From NCBI GenBank assembly GCA_026785815.1, contig JAJAZH010000234.1:1-7990 (forward strand): 7,990 nt of DNA, read 5' to 3'. The position numbers were made by a program, and so were the translations under genes. This DNA comes from Ramlibacter sp. (lineage in GTDB: Bacteria; Pseudomonadota; Gammaproteobacteria; Burkholderiales; Burkholderiaceae_C). Below, piece after piece: positions 1 to 6,992 of this stretch. The notes under the pieces are model-generated. The model did no database searches and was not told the origin of the DNA. It saw nothing but the letters and a program-made list of their open reading frames with translations. Position 1 is the first letter of the stretch. Each line of letters begins with the position of its first letter.

Positions 1-806
1 GCACCCGGTTGGTCTGGCTGGAAGCGCCGGGGTCGGTCACTCTCGAATTCGTCCCGCTGGCGCACCTGGCGCAGATCTGCCGGGCCCGCGGCGTCACCAC
101 CGCGCTGGACAACACCTGGGGCGCTGGCCTGGCCTTCAATGGCTTCGACCTCGGGCGCGGCGAGCGCACCGCGGCCGGCAACGGCGCCGACATCGTGATG
201 CACGCGCTGACCAAGTACCCCAGCGGTGGCGGCGACGTGTTGATGGGAAGCATCGTCACGCGCGACGACGGCCTGCACCTGAAGCTCAAGCTCGCGCACA
301 TGCGCCTGGGCTTCGGCGTCGGCGCCAACGACGCCGAAGCGGTGCTGCGCTCGCTGCCGAGCCTCTCGTTGCGCTATCGCGCCCACGACATCGCCGCCCG
401 CGCGCTCGCCGGCTGGCTGTCGAACCGGGCCGAGGTCGCGCAACTGCTGCACCCCGCGTTCGAAGGCTCGCCCGGCCACGCCCACTGGAAGGCGCTGTGC
501 ACCGGCGGCGACGCCGGCGACGAGGGTCTGGCAGCGGGCCTGTTTTCCGTGGTGTTCCATGAGCGCTACAGCCCGGCGCAGGTCGACGCCTTCTGCGACG
601 CGCTGCGGCTGTTCAAGCTCGGTTACTCCTGGGGTGGGCCGGTCAGCCTGGTGGTGCCATACGACATCGCCTCGATGCGCAGCCGGCAGCTTGCAACCTG
701 GAAGCACAAAGGCGTGCTGGTGCGCTTCTCGATCGGGCTGGAGGCAGTGTCCGACCTGCGCGCCGACCTCGAGCAGGCCCTGCAGGCGCTGGCCGCGCAC
801 CGGTAA
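1..806 (+). CDS. metC: Cystathionine beta-lyase (5' truncated by window edge)
   Basis: PLP-dependent trans-sulfuration enzyme that cleaves cystathionine to homocysteine, pyruvate and ammonia in methionine synthesis; cytosolic. The frame is open from base 3 with no start, so about 267 C-terminal residues are present, against roughly 390 for the family. Visible family landmarks are the VWLEAPGS segment near the edge, the ALDNTWG stretch that holds the PLP-contacting Asp, and the PLP lysine in HALTKYPSGGGDV (Lys codon 213-215). Near the C-terminus are YSWGG and VRFSIGLE, whose Arg (codon 723-725) should bind the substrate carboxylate. The YSWGG segment and the overall pattern fit beta-lyase better than cystathionine gamma-synthase, but the two are homologous and the N-terminus is missing. 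The stop at 804-806 lies 5 bases before the histidine kinase start, so the genes are probably co-transcribed. Confidence 0.88.
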   Translation, partial: TRLVWLEAPGSVTLEFVPLAHLAQICRARGVTTALDNTWGAGLAFNGFDLGRGERTAAGNGADIVMHALTKYPSGGGDVLMGSIVTRDDGLHLKLKLAHMRLGFGVGANDAEAVLRSLPSLSLRYRAHDIAARALAGWLSNRAEVAQLLHPAFEGSPGHAHWKALCTGGDAGDEGLAAGLFSVVFHERYSPAQVDAFCDALRLFKLGYSWGGPVSLVVPYDIASMRSRQLATWKHKGVLVRFSIGLEAVSDLRADLEQALQALAAHR

Positions 807-811
807 CCGCG

Positions 812-3800
812 ATGCTCGACAAGACGGTCTTCGAGGCGATTTCCCTGGCGGCGCCGATGGGCGTGTTCCAGGCCGACCAGACCGGTGCGGTGGTGGAAGC
901 CAGCCGCCGCTGGGACATCCTGTTGCAGACCGGCGCCCGAGGATCGCTGGGCAGCAACTGGCTGGCGTCGGTGCATCCGCGGGACCGCGACCAGGTCGAG
1001 CGCGCCTGGCGCACTTCGGTGGACCAGGGCGTGCCGTTCGACATGGACTTCCGGGTGCTGCCCGGCCACGAGGGCGCGGAGCCGGGCCATGTTCGGATGC
1101 AGGCCAGTCCGGCTCTTTGGGGCGATCCGCCACGTCCAGGTTTCATCGCGGTGGCCGGCGACATCAGCAAGCGCAGGCTGGTAGAGCAGCAGCTGCGATC
1201 GTCCAACCGGTTCCTGGAGCGGGCCGAAAGGCTCAGCGGCGTGGGCGGCTGGGAGGCCGACCTGCGCCACCGTCAGGTGAAGTGGACCGACCAGAACTGC
1301 CGCATCTACGATCTTGAACCCGGGCACAAGGCCGGGTTCAACGAACACCTGAAGTATTTCGACAAGGACGCGCAACGCGAACTGCTGCGTGCGGCCCGCC
1401 ATTCGTTGCGCAGCGGCGAAGCCTGGGACCTGAGCCTGCCGATGGTGACGGCCCGGGGCCGGCCGATCTGGGTTCGCTCCCTGGGTCTAGCCGAGTTCGA
1501 GGACGGCGTCGCCGTCCGGCTGGTCGGCTCGCTGCAGGACATCACGCAGCAGCAGGCATCGCGCGAGGCCCTGCGCGAAAGCGAAGAGCGGCAAAAGCGG
1601 GCGATGGATGCTTCGCGGCTGGCGCTGTGGGACCTCGACCTGGAGACCGGCCTGGGCTACCTGTCGGAAAACTGGTCGGAGCTGCTGGGCGGCGCGCCCC
1701 AGGTGATGGTGACCGACTTCGAGGGCCTGATGGAACGGGTGCCCGAGGCCGACCACCAACGCATCGCGGCAGCGCTCAGCGACGCCGTCAAGGGCGTGAC
1801 CGAGCGCTACGACATCGAACACCAGGTGCGCCGCAACGACGGGTCGGTGATCTGGATCCAGAGCCAGGGCCGGGTGTCCCGCCGCGACGCCAGCGGCCGC
1901 GCCTTGCGGGCCACCGGCACCAACCAGGACATCACGGTCCGCAAACTGGCTGAGCTGCAGCTGGCACGCTCCGCGGCGATCACCCGGGCGACACTGGATT
2001 CGGCGGCGGACGGCATCCTGGTGATGAGCGGACAGCGCGAGATCCTGCTGTACAACCGGCAACTGCTCGAAATGATGAAGATCCCCGACGGGTTGCGGGA
2101 CGGCACGCGCGAGAGCTGGGGCGACATCATCGTCTCGCAAGTCACGGACCCGCAGGCGTACACCCGTCGCGTTCAAACCTTGTACGACGCGCCCGGGAAC
2201 GAATCGTTCGACGTGCTCGAATTCAAGGATGGCCGGGTGTTCGAACGCTACGGCCGGCCGATGGCGCTGGAAGGGGCGCCGCTTGGGCGGGTCTGGAGCT
2301 TCCGCGACGTCACCGAAAAACAGCGCGCCGATGCGCAAATCAAGCAGGCAAAGGAGGCGGCCGAGTCCGCCAACCGCGCCAAGACCGAGTTCCTGGACAC
2401 CATGAGCCATGAGATGCGGACGCCGCTCAATGGCATGCTGGGCATGACCCGGCTGCTGCTGGCCGAAACCCTGCCGCCGCAGCAGCGGCGCTATGTCGAA
2501 CTGGCCGACTCCAGCGCCCAATCGCTGCTGGTGCTGATCAACGACCTGCTCGACCTGGGCAAGATCGAGTCCGGCCGCGTCGAGTTTGAGCATATCGAGT
2601 TCAGCATCGCCGAGTTGACGCGCGACCTGGGCGACCTGTACGGCCTGCGCGCGAAAGACAAGGGTCTGCAGTTCGAACTGCGGCTCGATCCCGCCGTGCC
2701 GGACCGGGTGGTGGGTGACCCTGGCCGGCTGCGACAGGTGTTGAACAACCTCCTGAGCAACGCATTGAAGTTCACCGAATTCGGCTGGATCGGCCTGGAC
2801 ATCCACCCCGCATCGAAGTCGGGCGCCCGGCTGATGATCGGTTTCACGGTGTTCGACACCGGTATCGGAATCCCGAGCGAGGTGCAGGGCGGATTGTTCC
2901 ACCGGTTCTACCAGGCCGACAGTTCCACCACGCGCGAGTACGGCGGCACCGGCCTCGGCCTGGCCATCGTCAAGCAGCTGTGCGAGCAGATGGGCGGCCA
3001 GGTCAGCGTCCAGAGCGAGTCGGGCCGGGGCGCGTCGTTTCGCTGCCAGCTGCCGTTCACGCCAGCCGTCAAGAGCGCGCCAGTGCCTGCGCCGTTGGCC
3101 CCGGCGCCGGTGCGGCCGACCCGGCCGGTCCGCAGCCAGCGGATCCTGGTGGCGGAGGACAACGAGACCAACCAGATCGTGGTCAAGGGCATGCTGCAAC
3201 TGGCGGGCTATGCGGACGTCACGGTGGTCGAAGACGGCCAGCAGGTGCTCGACGCGGTGGCGCGGGAAAACTTCGACGCGATCCTGATGGATTGCCGGAT
3301 GCCGGTCATGGATGGCTACGAATCGGCGCAGCGCCTGCGCGCGGCCGGATGGCGCTTGCCGGTGATCGCGCTGACGGCCAACGTGTCGGAAGAGCAGCGC
3401 CAGCGCTGCCTGGCTGCCGGGATGGACGACTTCTTGTCCAAGCCGATCGATGCCTCGCAACTGGGCCAGGTGCTGGAGCGATGGACAGCGGCCGCCAAGG
3501 AAGCGGTGTTCGCCCAGCAGAAGGCGCTGGACCGGATGGACGGCGACCGGCAGCTGTTCGGTCAGGTGCTCGATTCCTTCGTCGCGCTGGCCCCCCGCAC
3601 CTTGCAGCAGGTGCGCGACGCCCTCGAAGGGGGCGACGCCAGCACCGTCCACCGGCACCTCCACTCGCTGGCCGGCTCGGCCGCGATGGTCAGCGCCGAA
3701 GTGATGAGCAAGCTGGCGCGCGAGCTCGAGCAACCGGCGCTCGAAGGCCGCACCGCCGCGGTCGCACAGGGGTTGATCGCGCTGCAATCGGCCTTCCAGG

Positions 3801-3847
3801 ATTTTGTCGCGGCCCGCGCCGCTACCATGCAGGACCAGCTTTCATGA
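812..3847 (+). CDS. Multi-PAS hybrid sensor histidine kinase with receiver and HPt domains
   Basis: A 1011-residue tripartite phosphorelay kinase with no signal peptide or membrane segment, so probably a cytosolic sensor. Domains in order: four PAS-like regions (about residues 12-118, 140-245, 262-375 and 390-503; the second and third end in DIT motifs at 243-245 and 373-375, the fourth in DVTEK at 499-503); a short coiled coil (505-530); HisKA with MSHEMRTPLNG, phospho-acceptor His533; HATPase_c with N box (Asn650), G1 DTGIGIP (682-688) and G2 GGTGLGLA (711-718); a Pro/Ala-rich linker (about 748-777); a receiver with Glu782/Asp783, phospho-acceptor Asp827, Thr855 and Lys877; and a C-terminal HPt with His951. 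All kinase and receiver catalytic residues are present. The HPt motif reads HSLAGS, so the usual Lys after the His is Ala. The ligand cannot be told from sequence. The start has no clear Shine-Dalgarno and sits 5 bases after the metC stop, suggesting translational coupling. The likely partner is the regulator overlapping its stop codon. Confidence 0.95.
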   Translation: MLDKTVFEAISLAAPMGVFQADQTGAVVEASRRWDILLQTGARGSLGSNWLASVHPRDRDQVERAWRTSVDQGVPFDMDFRVLPGHEGAEPGHVRMQASPALWGDPPRPGFIAVAGDISKRRLVEQQLRSSNRFLERAERLSGVGGWEADLRHRQVKWTDQNCRIYDLEPGHKAGFNEHLKYFDKDAQRELLRAARHSLRSGEAWDLSLPMVTARGRPIWVRSLGLAEFEDGVAVRLVGSLQDITQQQASREALRESEERQKRAMDASRLALWDLDLETGLGYLSENWSELLGGAPQVMVTDFEGLMERVPEADHQRIAAALSDAVKGVTERYDIEHQVRRNDGSVIWIQSQGRVSRRDASGRALRATGTNQDITVRKLAELQLARSAAITRATLDSAADGILVMSGQREILLYNRQLLEMMKIPDGLRDGTRESWGDIIVSQVTDPQAYTRRVQTLYDAPGNESFDVLEFKDGRVFERYGRPMALEGAPLGRVWSFRDVTEKQRADAQIKQAKEAAESANRAKTEFLDTMSHEMRTPLNGMLGMTRLLLAETLPPQQRRYVELADSSAQSLLVLINDLLDLGKIESGRVEFEHIEFSIAELTRDLGDLYGLRAKDKGLQFELRLDPAVPDRVVGDPGRLRQVLNNLLSNALKFTEFGWIGLDIHPASKSGARLMIGFTVFDTGIGIPSEVQGGLFHRFYQADSSTTREYGGTGLGLAIVKQLCEQMGGQVSVQSESGRGASFRCQLPFTPAVKSAPVPAPLAPAPVRPTRPVRSQRILVAEDNETNQIVVKGMLQLAGYADVTVVEDGQQVLDAVARENFDAILMDCRMPVMDGYESAQRLRAAGWRLPVIALTANVSEEQRQRCLAAGMDDFLSKPIDASQLGQVLERWTAAAKEAVFAQQKALDRMDGDRQLFGQVLDSFVALAPRTLQQVRDALEGGDASTVHRHLHSLAGSAAMVSAEVMSKLARELEQPALEGRTAAVAQGLIALQSAFQDFVAARAATMQDQLS
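3831..3834 (+). promoter_or_regulatory. Shine-Dalgarno site of the response regulator gene
   Basis: AGGA lies 9 bases before the ATG at 3844, inside the last codons of the kinase gene. It supports this ATG over any upstream start in the same open frame. The frame extends upstream to about 2980, but that extension runs through the kinase in another frame and gives Arg/Gly/Pro-rich nonsense. Confidence 0.6.
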
Positions 3848-4935
3848 ACTCACCCCTCGTCACGCCGCCGTCCGACTCCAAGCCCGCCTCGATTCTGGTG
3901 ATCGAGGACGACCCGATCCAGCGGCTGGCCGTGGTCGGCACCCTGCAGCGCGTCGGCTACCGCGTGCTGTGGGCCGTCGATGGCGTGCAGGGTCTGGAGC
4001 TGGCGCGCCAATCCGCGCCCGACCTGATCGTCTGTGACGTCGTCATGCCGGGCATGAACGGCTACCAGCTGGTCACTTCCTTGCGCCAGGAGGCCGGACT
4101 CGCCGAAGTGCCGGTGATCATGCTGACCAGCTTGGTGGAGCGGGCCCAGGTCCGGGTTGGCATGACGTCGGGCGCCGACGATTACCTGGCCAAGCCGCTG
4201 AACGCCGCCGAACTGCGCGACGCAGTGGCGGCGCTGCTGTCGCGACGCAAGGCGCGGCGCGAAGAAATCGTGGGTGAGATCAAGGACAAGTTCCTGGCCG
4301 CGCTGGAAGGTCAGAAGCAGTCGCTGGCGAATCTCTACGAGCAGCGGCTGTTCAAGGAACTCAACAGCCGCTGGGACGACAGCGGCCGCTACAACGAGGC
4401 GCTGGACTATCCCGTTTCCGTGGTGCTGGCAGTCGACCTGTTCTCGGCCATCCTGGCGCGGCAATCGCCCAGCGACGACCTCGCCGCCGCGGTGCGCCAG
4501 GGCTACCAGAACGCGCGCGACACGCTGTACCTGTTCGGCGCCCGTCATCTGGTGCCGCAGAGCGACGACCTGCTTGCGGTGTTCGTTGCGCCGACCGAAA
4601 CCGATACCGTCGCCTTTCGCGTGCGTGCACTGCGGGGCGCGCTGGCGCTCGTGAAGGGCCCCGACAGCGGAATGACCGTGGCGCTGCACAGCGGCCATGC
4701 CACGCTGGTGCACGTGACCGACCCGCTGCATGGTGACGCCGGCAGCGTGCTCACCGGCGAGACCGCGCCGGCGGCGACCGCGCTGCAGGCGTTCGCGCGC
4801 AAGGCCGGCTGGCGGGTGGCCTGCTCGGCGACGCTGCTGGAGGGACTGGATGGGCAGGTCGTGACCGGGCAACAGGCCAGCTTCGATTCGGGCGGAACGA
4901 CCCTGACCGCGGTCGAGGTTCTGTCGCTGAACTGA
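3844..4935 (+). CDS. Response regulator with degenerate class III cyclase-like output domain
   Basis: 363 residues. The N-terminal receiver (about 15-130) is complete: Glu21/Asp22, phospho-acceptor Asp65 in VCDVVMPGMNGY, Thr95 and Lys117 in AKPL. A charged helical linker (about 130-175) follows, then a domain I read as a diverged adenylyl/guanylyl cyclase homology domain. VVLAVDLFSAI (Asp198) matches the first metal-Asp strand. QSDDLLAVF (Asp241) matches the GDxxxAxF hairpin. GETAPAATAL (305-314) matches the region where active enzymes have GdxVNxAaRL. At the last site the transition-state Asn and Arg are Pro309 and Ala313, and the purine-site Lys before the second Asp is absent. It is therefore probably not a normal cyclase and may bind nucleotide or act as a protein-interaction module. 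The ATG overlaps the kinase TGA (ATGA), so both are co-translated and the kinase is the likely phosphodonor. The receiver call is firm; the cyclase-like call rests on motif spacing only. Confidence 0.9.
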   Translation: MNSPLVTPPSDSKPASILVIEDDPIQRLAVVGTLQRVGYRVLWAVDGVQGLELARQSAPDLIVCDVVMPGMNGYQLVTSLRQEAGLAEVPVIMLTSLVERAQVRVGMTSGADDYLAKPLNAAELRDAVAALLSRRKARREEIVGEIKDKFLAALEGQKQSLANLYEQRLFKELNSRWDDSGRYNEALDYPVSVVLAVDLFSAILARQSPSDDLAAAVRQGYQNARDTLYLFGARHLVPQSDDLLAVFVAPTETDTVAFRVRALRGALALVKGPDSGMTVALHSGHATLVHVTDPLHGDAGSVLTGETAPAATALQAFARKAGWRVACSATLLEGLDGQVVTGQQASFDSGGTTLTAVEVLSLN

Positions 4936-5009
4936 GTCAATCCATCATTTCCAGCCGGGTCACGGATGCCTTACAGTGAGCCCACCTGAGTAACTCAACG
5001 GAACAGCCT
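4936..5009. other. Short intergenic gap with a small dyad
   Basis: 74 bases between the regulator stop and the GTG of the small basic protein. It holds an imperfect palindrome TGAGTAACTCA (4987-4997) close to the start of the next gene, and a TGAGTCA at 4933-4939 across the preceding stop. I see no T-tailed terminator and no convincing -35/-10 pair, so the small gene may be read through from upstream. Confidence 0.3.
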
Positions 5010-5198
5010 GTGGCCACACCCAATTACGGATACGAGAAGCGCCAAAAAGAGCTGGCCAAGAAGCGCAAGAAAGAAGACAAGCTCAAGGCCAAGGCCGATC
5101 GCAAGGTCGGCGGGCCTGAGGGGGACGGCGAGGGCGGCGCCGATGATGGCGAGACGGGTGCCGTGCCACCCGCGAACGGAACACCAGCGCAAGGCTGA
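5010..5198 (+). CDS. Small Lys/Arg-rich hypothetical protein
   Basis: 62 residues from a GTG start (shown by the frame VATPNYGYEKRQKELAKKRK); a GGA about 7 bases upstream may serve as a weak ribosome binding site. The N-terminal half is a highly charged helix dominated by Lys, Arg and Glu (about residues 9-32). The C-terminal half is low-complexity, rich in Gly, Asp, Ala and Pro and net acidic, and probably disordered. There is no signal peptide, membrane segment or catalytic motif. From memory, small proteins beginning ATPNY..EKRQ.ELAKK occur in other betaproteobacteria as conserved hypotheticals, which argues that this is a real gene; I cannot verify that here. The charge pattern could suit nucleic-acid or ribosome binding, but this is only inference. 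It lies downstream of the regulator and converges on mnmH. Confidence 0.72.
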   Translation: MATPNYGYEKRQKELAKKRKKEDKLKAKADRKVGGPEGDGEGGADDGETGAVPPANGTPAQG

Positions 5199-5285
5199 CC
5201 CCCTCACTTTCACCCGGCCCCAAGTCCCGCCTGAGGATCACGCAGCAACGGCTGACGCTTGCCTCGCACCACCCGGCACCCCGGG
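5199..5285. other. Convergent intergenic region
   Basis: 87 bases between the 3' ends of the small basic protein gene and mnmH. The only structure I see is the short GC hairpin at its right end (separate entry). No further open frame with coding character is visible. Confidence 0.5.
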
Positions 5286-5286
5286 T
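5271..5286. terminator. Possible bidirectional hairpin between convergent genes
   Basis: Perfect 6-base inverted repeat ACCCGG / CCGGGT with a 4-base loop (CACC), touching the mnmH stop codon complement at 5286-5288. Its position between convergent genes suits a terminator. No T-run follows on either strand and the stem is short, so it could equally be chance in GC-rich DNA. Confidence 0.25.
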
Positions 5287-6353
5287 CATTCCTGAAGCTG
5301 GCGCGCCACGATGTCCCGCGCCAGCGCGCTCATGGCCGCGGCCGACCGGTCCGCGGGCACGATGCTCGAAGCGCTGCCATACAGCCTGAAGTTGCGTTCG
5401 ATCGAGGCGGCATAGCCCGGGTCGTAGTGCTTGAGCAGCAGCTCCCGCACCACCGGTTCGATGTCGCCGGCGCGCACCTGCGCCTGCCAGAGCGCCACCA
5501 CCTCCCGCCCGCGCAAGGTCACCAAGGCGGCCAGGCGATCGCAAAACAGCTCCGGGTCGGTCACGAAAAAGGCGTAGTCCTCCAGCAGCAGCGCCACCCG
5601 TTCGCTGTCGTCCAGCTCCAGCCGCAGGCAGGGGCTGGCGCGCATGGCCTCGATCACCGCCTGCGGAACCGCGAGATTGCCGACCTTCTTGCTTTCGCTT
5701 TCGATGAACACCGGCTGGCTGGCGTCGAACTGCCGCAACCGGTCCCAGACCAGGGTGTCAAAGCGTTTCTGCGTCGGCTGCGGCTGGCCCGGCACCTGTC
5801 CGAGCACCGAGCTGCGGTGGCAGGCCAGGTCCTCCAGGTCCAGCACCTGGGCACCGGCTTGCTCCAACGCTTGCAGCAGCCGGGTCTTGCCGGAGCCGGT
5901 GGGGCCGCAGATCACGCGGTAGTGCAGCCGCCGGGCCTGCAGCGGCAGGTCGGCCAGCACGGCGGTGCGGAACGCCTTGTAGCCGCCCTCGATCACCGAC
6001 ACCTTGAAGCCGATCTGGTCCAGCACCAGCGCCAGCGACCCGCTGCGCTTGCCCCCACGCCAGCAGTAAACCAGCGGCTGCCAGCCGCGCGGCTGGTCGA
6101 GCAGCTCGCGCTCGATGTGGCGCGCGATGTTGGCGGCGGCCAGCGCGGCGCCCCGTTTTTTCGCTTCGAATGGATTGACCTGCGCGTAGACGGTGCCGAC
6201 GCGGTGCCGCTCCGAGTCGTTCAAGGTCGGCCAGTTGCGCGCGCCGGGCAAGCGGTCTTCGGCAAATTCCGATTCGCTGCGGGCATCGATGACGGCACTG
6301 AACTCGGCCAGTCGCGCGATCGCGTCGGCCGCCGCGACCATCTGGACAGTCAC
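5286..6353 (-). CDS. mnmH: tRNA 2-selenouridine synthase
   Basis: 355 residues; also called SelU or YbbB. It replaces sulfur with selenium at the 2-thiouridine of the wobble position in certain tRNAs, using selenophosphate, and can geranylate the same base. The N-terminal rhodanese domain has DARSESEFAEDRLPGA and the active-site loop YCWRGGKRSGS with Cys97, the position of the essential Cys in the E. coli enzyme. The C-terminal P-loop domain has GPTGSGKT (150-157, Lys156), then ESESKKVGN and the family-typical tail around HYDPGYAASIERN. Length is normal. The start is GTG (complement of 6351-6353), preceded by a purine-rich GAAGAAGA about 7 bases upstream; an in-frame ATG four codons later (6339-6341) is the alternative. 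The GTG overlaps the esterase TGA as GTGA, so the two are probably co-transcribed. Its presence implies a selenophosphate synthetase (selD) elsewhere in the genome. Confidence 0.95.
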   Translation of the reverse strand: MTVQMVAAADAIARLAEFSAVIDARSESEFAEDRLPGARNWPTLNDSERHRVGTVYAQVNPFEAKKRGAALAAANIARHIERELLDQPRGWQPLVYCWRGGKRSGSLALVLDQIGFKVSVIEGGYKAFRTAVLADLPLQARRLHYRVICGPTGSGKTRLLQALEQAGAQVLDLEDLACHRSSVLGQVPGQPQPTQKRFDTLVWDRLRQFDASQPVFIESESKKVGNLAVPQAVIEAMRASPCLRLELDDSERVALLLEDYAFFVTDPELFCDRLAALVTLRGREVVALWQAQVRAGDIEPVVRELLLKHYDPGYAASIERNFRLYGSASSIVPADRSAAAMSALARDIVARQLQE

Positions 6354-6991
6354 TTGAGGATCTTCTTCAGTTCGGGCCAGACGTTGGCGAGCATCTGGGG
6401 CTGGGCCTCGGCCCGCGGGTGGATCCGGTCGTTCTGGAACCAGCGGGCAGTGTCATCCACGTCCGCGACCCCCTTGAGCAAAAACGGAACCAGCGCCGAC
6501 TTGCTCGACTTCGCCACTTTTTCGAACATCCCGGCGAAGCGGTTGCTGTAATCGGTGCCGTAGTTCGGCGGTACCTGCATGCCGACCAGCAGCACCCGGG
6601 CGCCGGCTTTCTGCGCGGCCCGCACCATGCTCGACAGGTTGTCTTCGGTGCCTGCCAGCGGCAGGCCGCGCAGCGCGTCGTTGCCACCGAGCTCGATCAC
6701 GACCACGTCCGGCTTGTGCTGCGTCAGCAGGGCGGGCAGGCGCGACCGGCCGCCCGACGTGGTGTCGCCGCTGATGCTGGCGTTCACCAGCCGCGCTGGA
6801 ATTTTCTCCGCGGCCAGTCGGGCTTCCAGCAGGGCGACCCAGCCGCTGCCACGCTTCAGGCCATACTCGGCACTGAGCGAATCCCCGACCACCAGGATGG
6901 TCGCCTCGCCCGCGCCGTAGGCGGGGACGAGAACACTGCCCGCCAGTGCCGCAGCGATGAAGTTGCGGCGCGTCCAACCAGCCAAATCCAT
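6350..6991 (-). CDS. SGNH-family arylesterase / TesA-like lysophospholipase, Tat signal
   Basis: 213 residues from the chosen start. It is a GDSL/SGNH hydrolase acting on acyl or aryl esters, probably in the periplasm. The N-terminus has a twin-arginine signal (TRRNFIAAALAG, Arg8-Arg9) with a hydrophobic stretch and likely cleavage near residues 24-28. Block I is VVGDSLS (nucleophile Ser38), block II has SISGDTTSGG (oxyanion Gly75), block III is GGND (102-105, oxyanion Asn104), and block V is DRIHP (Asp188, His191). The catalytic set is complete and length matches TesA-type enzymes. I chose the ATG at 6989-6991 because GGGA lies about 6 bases upstream of it. Two ATGs five and four codons earlier (7004-7006, 7001-7003) would lengthen the protein slightly but have poorer spacing. 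Real substrate is unknown; TesA homologues combine thioesterase, esterase and lysophospholipase activity. Confidence 0.92.
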   Translation of the reverse strand: MDLAGWTRRNFIAAALAGSVLVPAYGAGEATILVVGDSLSAEYGLKRGSGWVALLEARLAAEKIPARLVNASISGDTTSGGRSRLPALLTQHKPDVVVIELGGNDALRGLPLAGTEDNLSSMVRAAQKAGARVLLVGMQVPPNYGTDYSNRFAGMFEKVAKSSKSALVPFLLKGVADVDDTARWFQNDRIHPRAEAQPQMLANVWPELKKILK

Positions 6992-6992
6992 G
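6989..6992. other. Shared CATG: overlapping divergent start codons
   Basis: The palindrome CATG supplies the ATG of the ABC ATPase on the + strand (6990-6992) and the preferred ATG of the esterase on the - strand (6989-6991). No intergenic DNA separates the divergent genes, so each promoter or leader must lie within the other's coding sequence, or the transcripts are leaderless. No clear Shine-Dalgarno precedes the + strand ATG. Confidence 0.6.

Noticed and set aside
1487..3787. A 766-codon open frame on the minus strand opposite the histidine kinase
   Set aside because: It lies wholly antisense to a gene with full domain structure, and its translation is dominated by His, Gln, Arg and Leu with no motif. 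Long antisense frames are expected in GC-rich DNA where third-position bias removes stops.
2980..3843. Upstream extension of the response regulator frame inside the kinase gene
   Set aside because: The extension is Arg/Gly/Pro-rich out-of-frame translation of the kinase. The receiver begins just after ATG 3844, which has AGGA 9 bases upstream.
3850..4872. A 340-codon minus-strand frame opposite the response regulator
   Set aside because: No motif, shadow composition, and opposite a gene with a complete receiver domain.
4948..4976. Possible promoter before the small basic protein: TTTCCA, 17-base spacer, TTACAG
   Set aside because: The -10 matches the consensus at only two positions; not better than chance.
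4933..4997. TGAGTCA and TGAGTAACTCA as a paired operator
   Set aside because: The two sites differ in centre and length, one crosses a stop codon, and they match no regulator site I recognise.
5259..6551. A 430-codon plus-strand frame opposite mnmH
   Set aside because: Antisense to mnmH, which has clear rhodanese and P-loop motifs; composition is the same His/Gln/Arg/Leu-rich shadow type.
6957..6989. Upstream ATG for the ABC ATPase
   Set aside because: It would add 11 residues of basic sequence not typical of the family and would run deeper into the esterase signal-peptide region; ATG 6990 gives a normal N-terminus.
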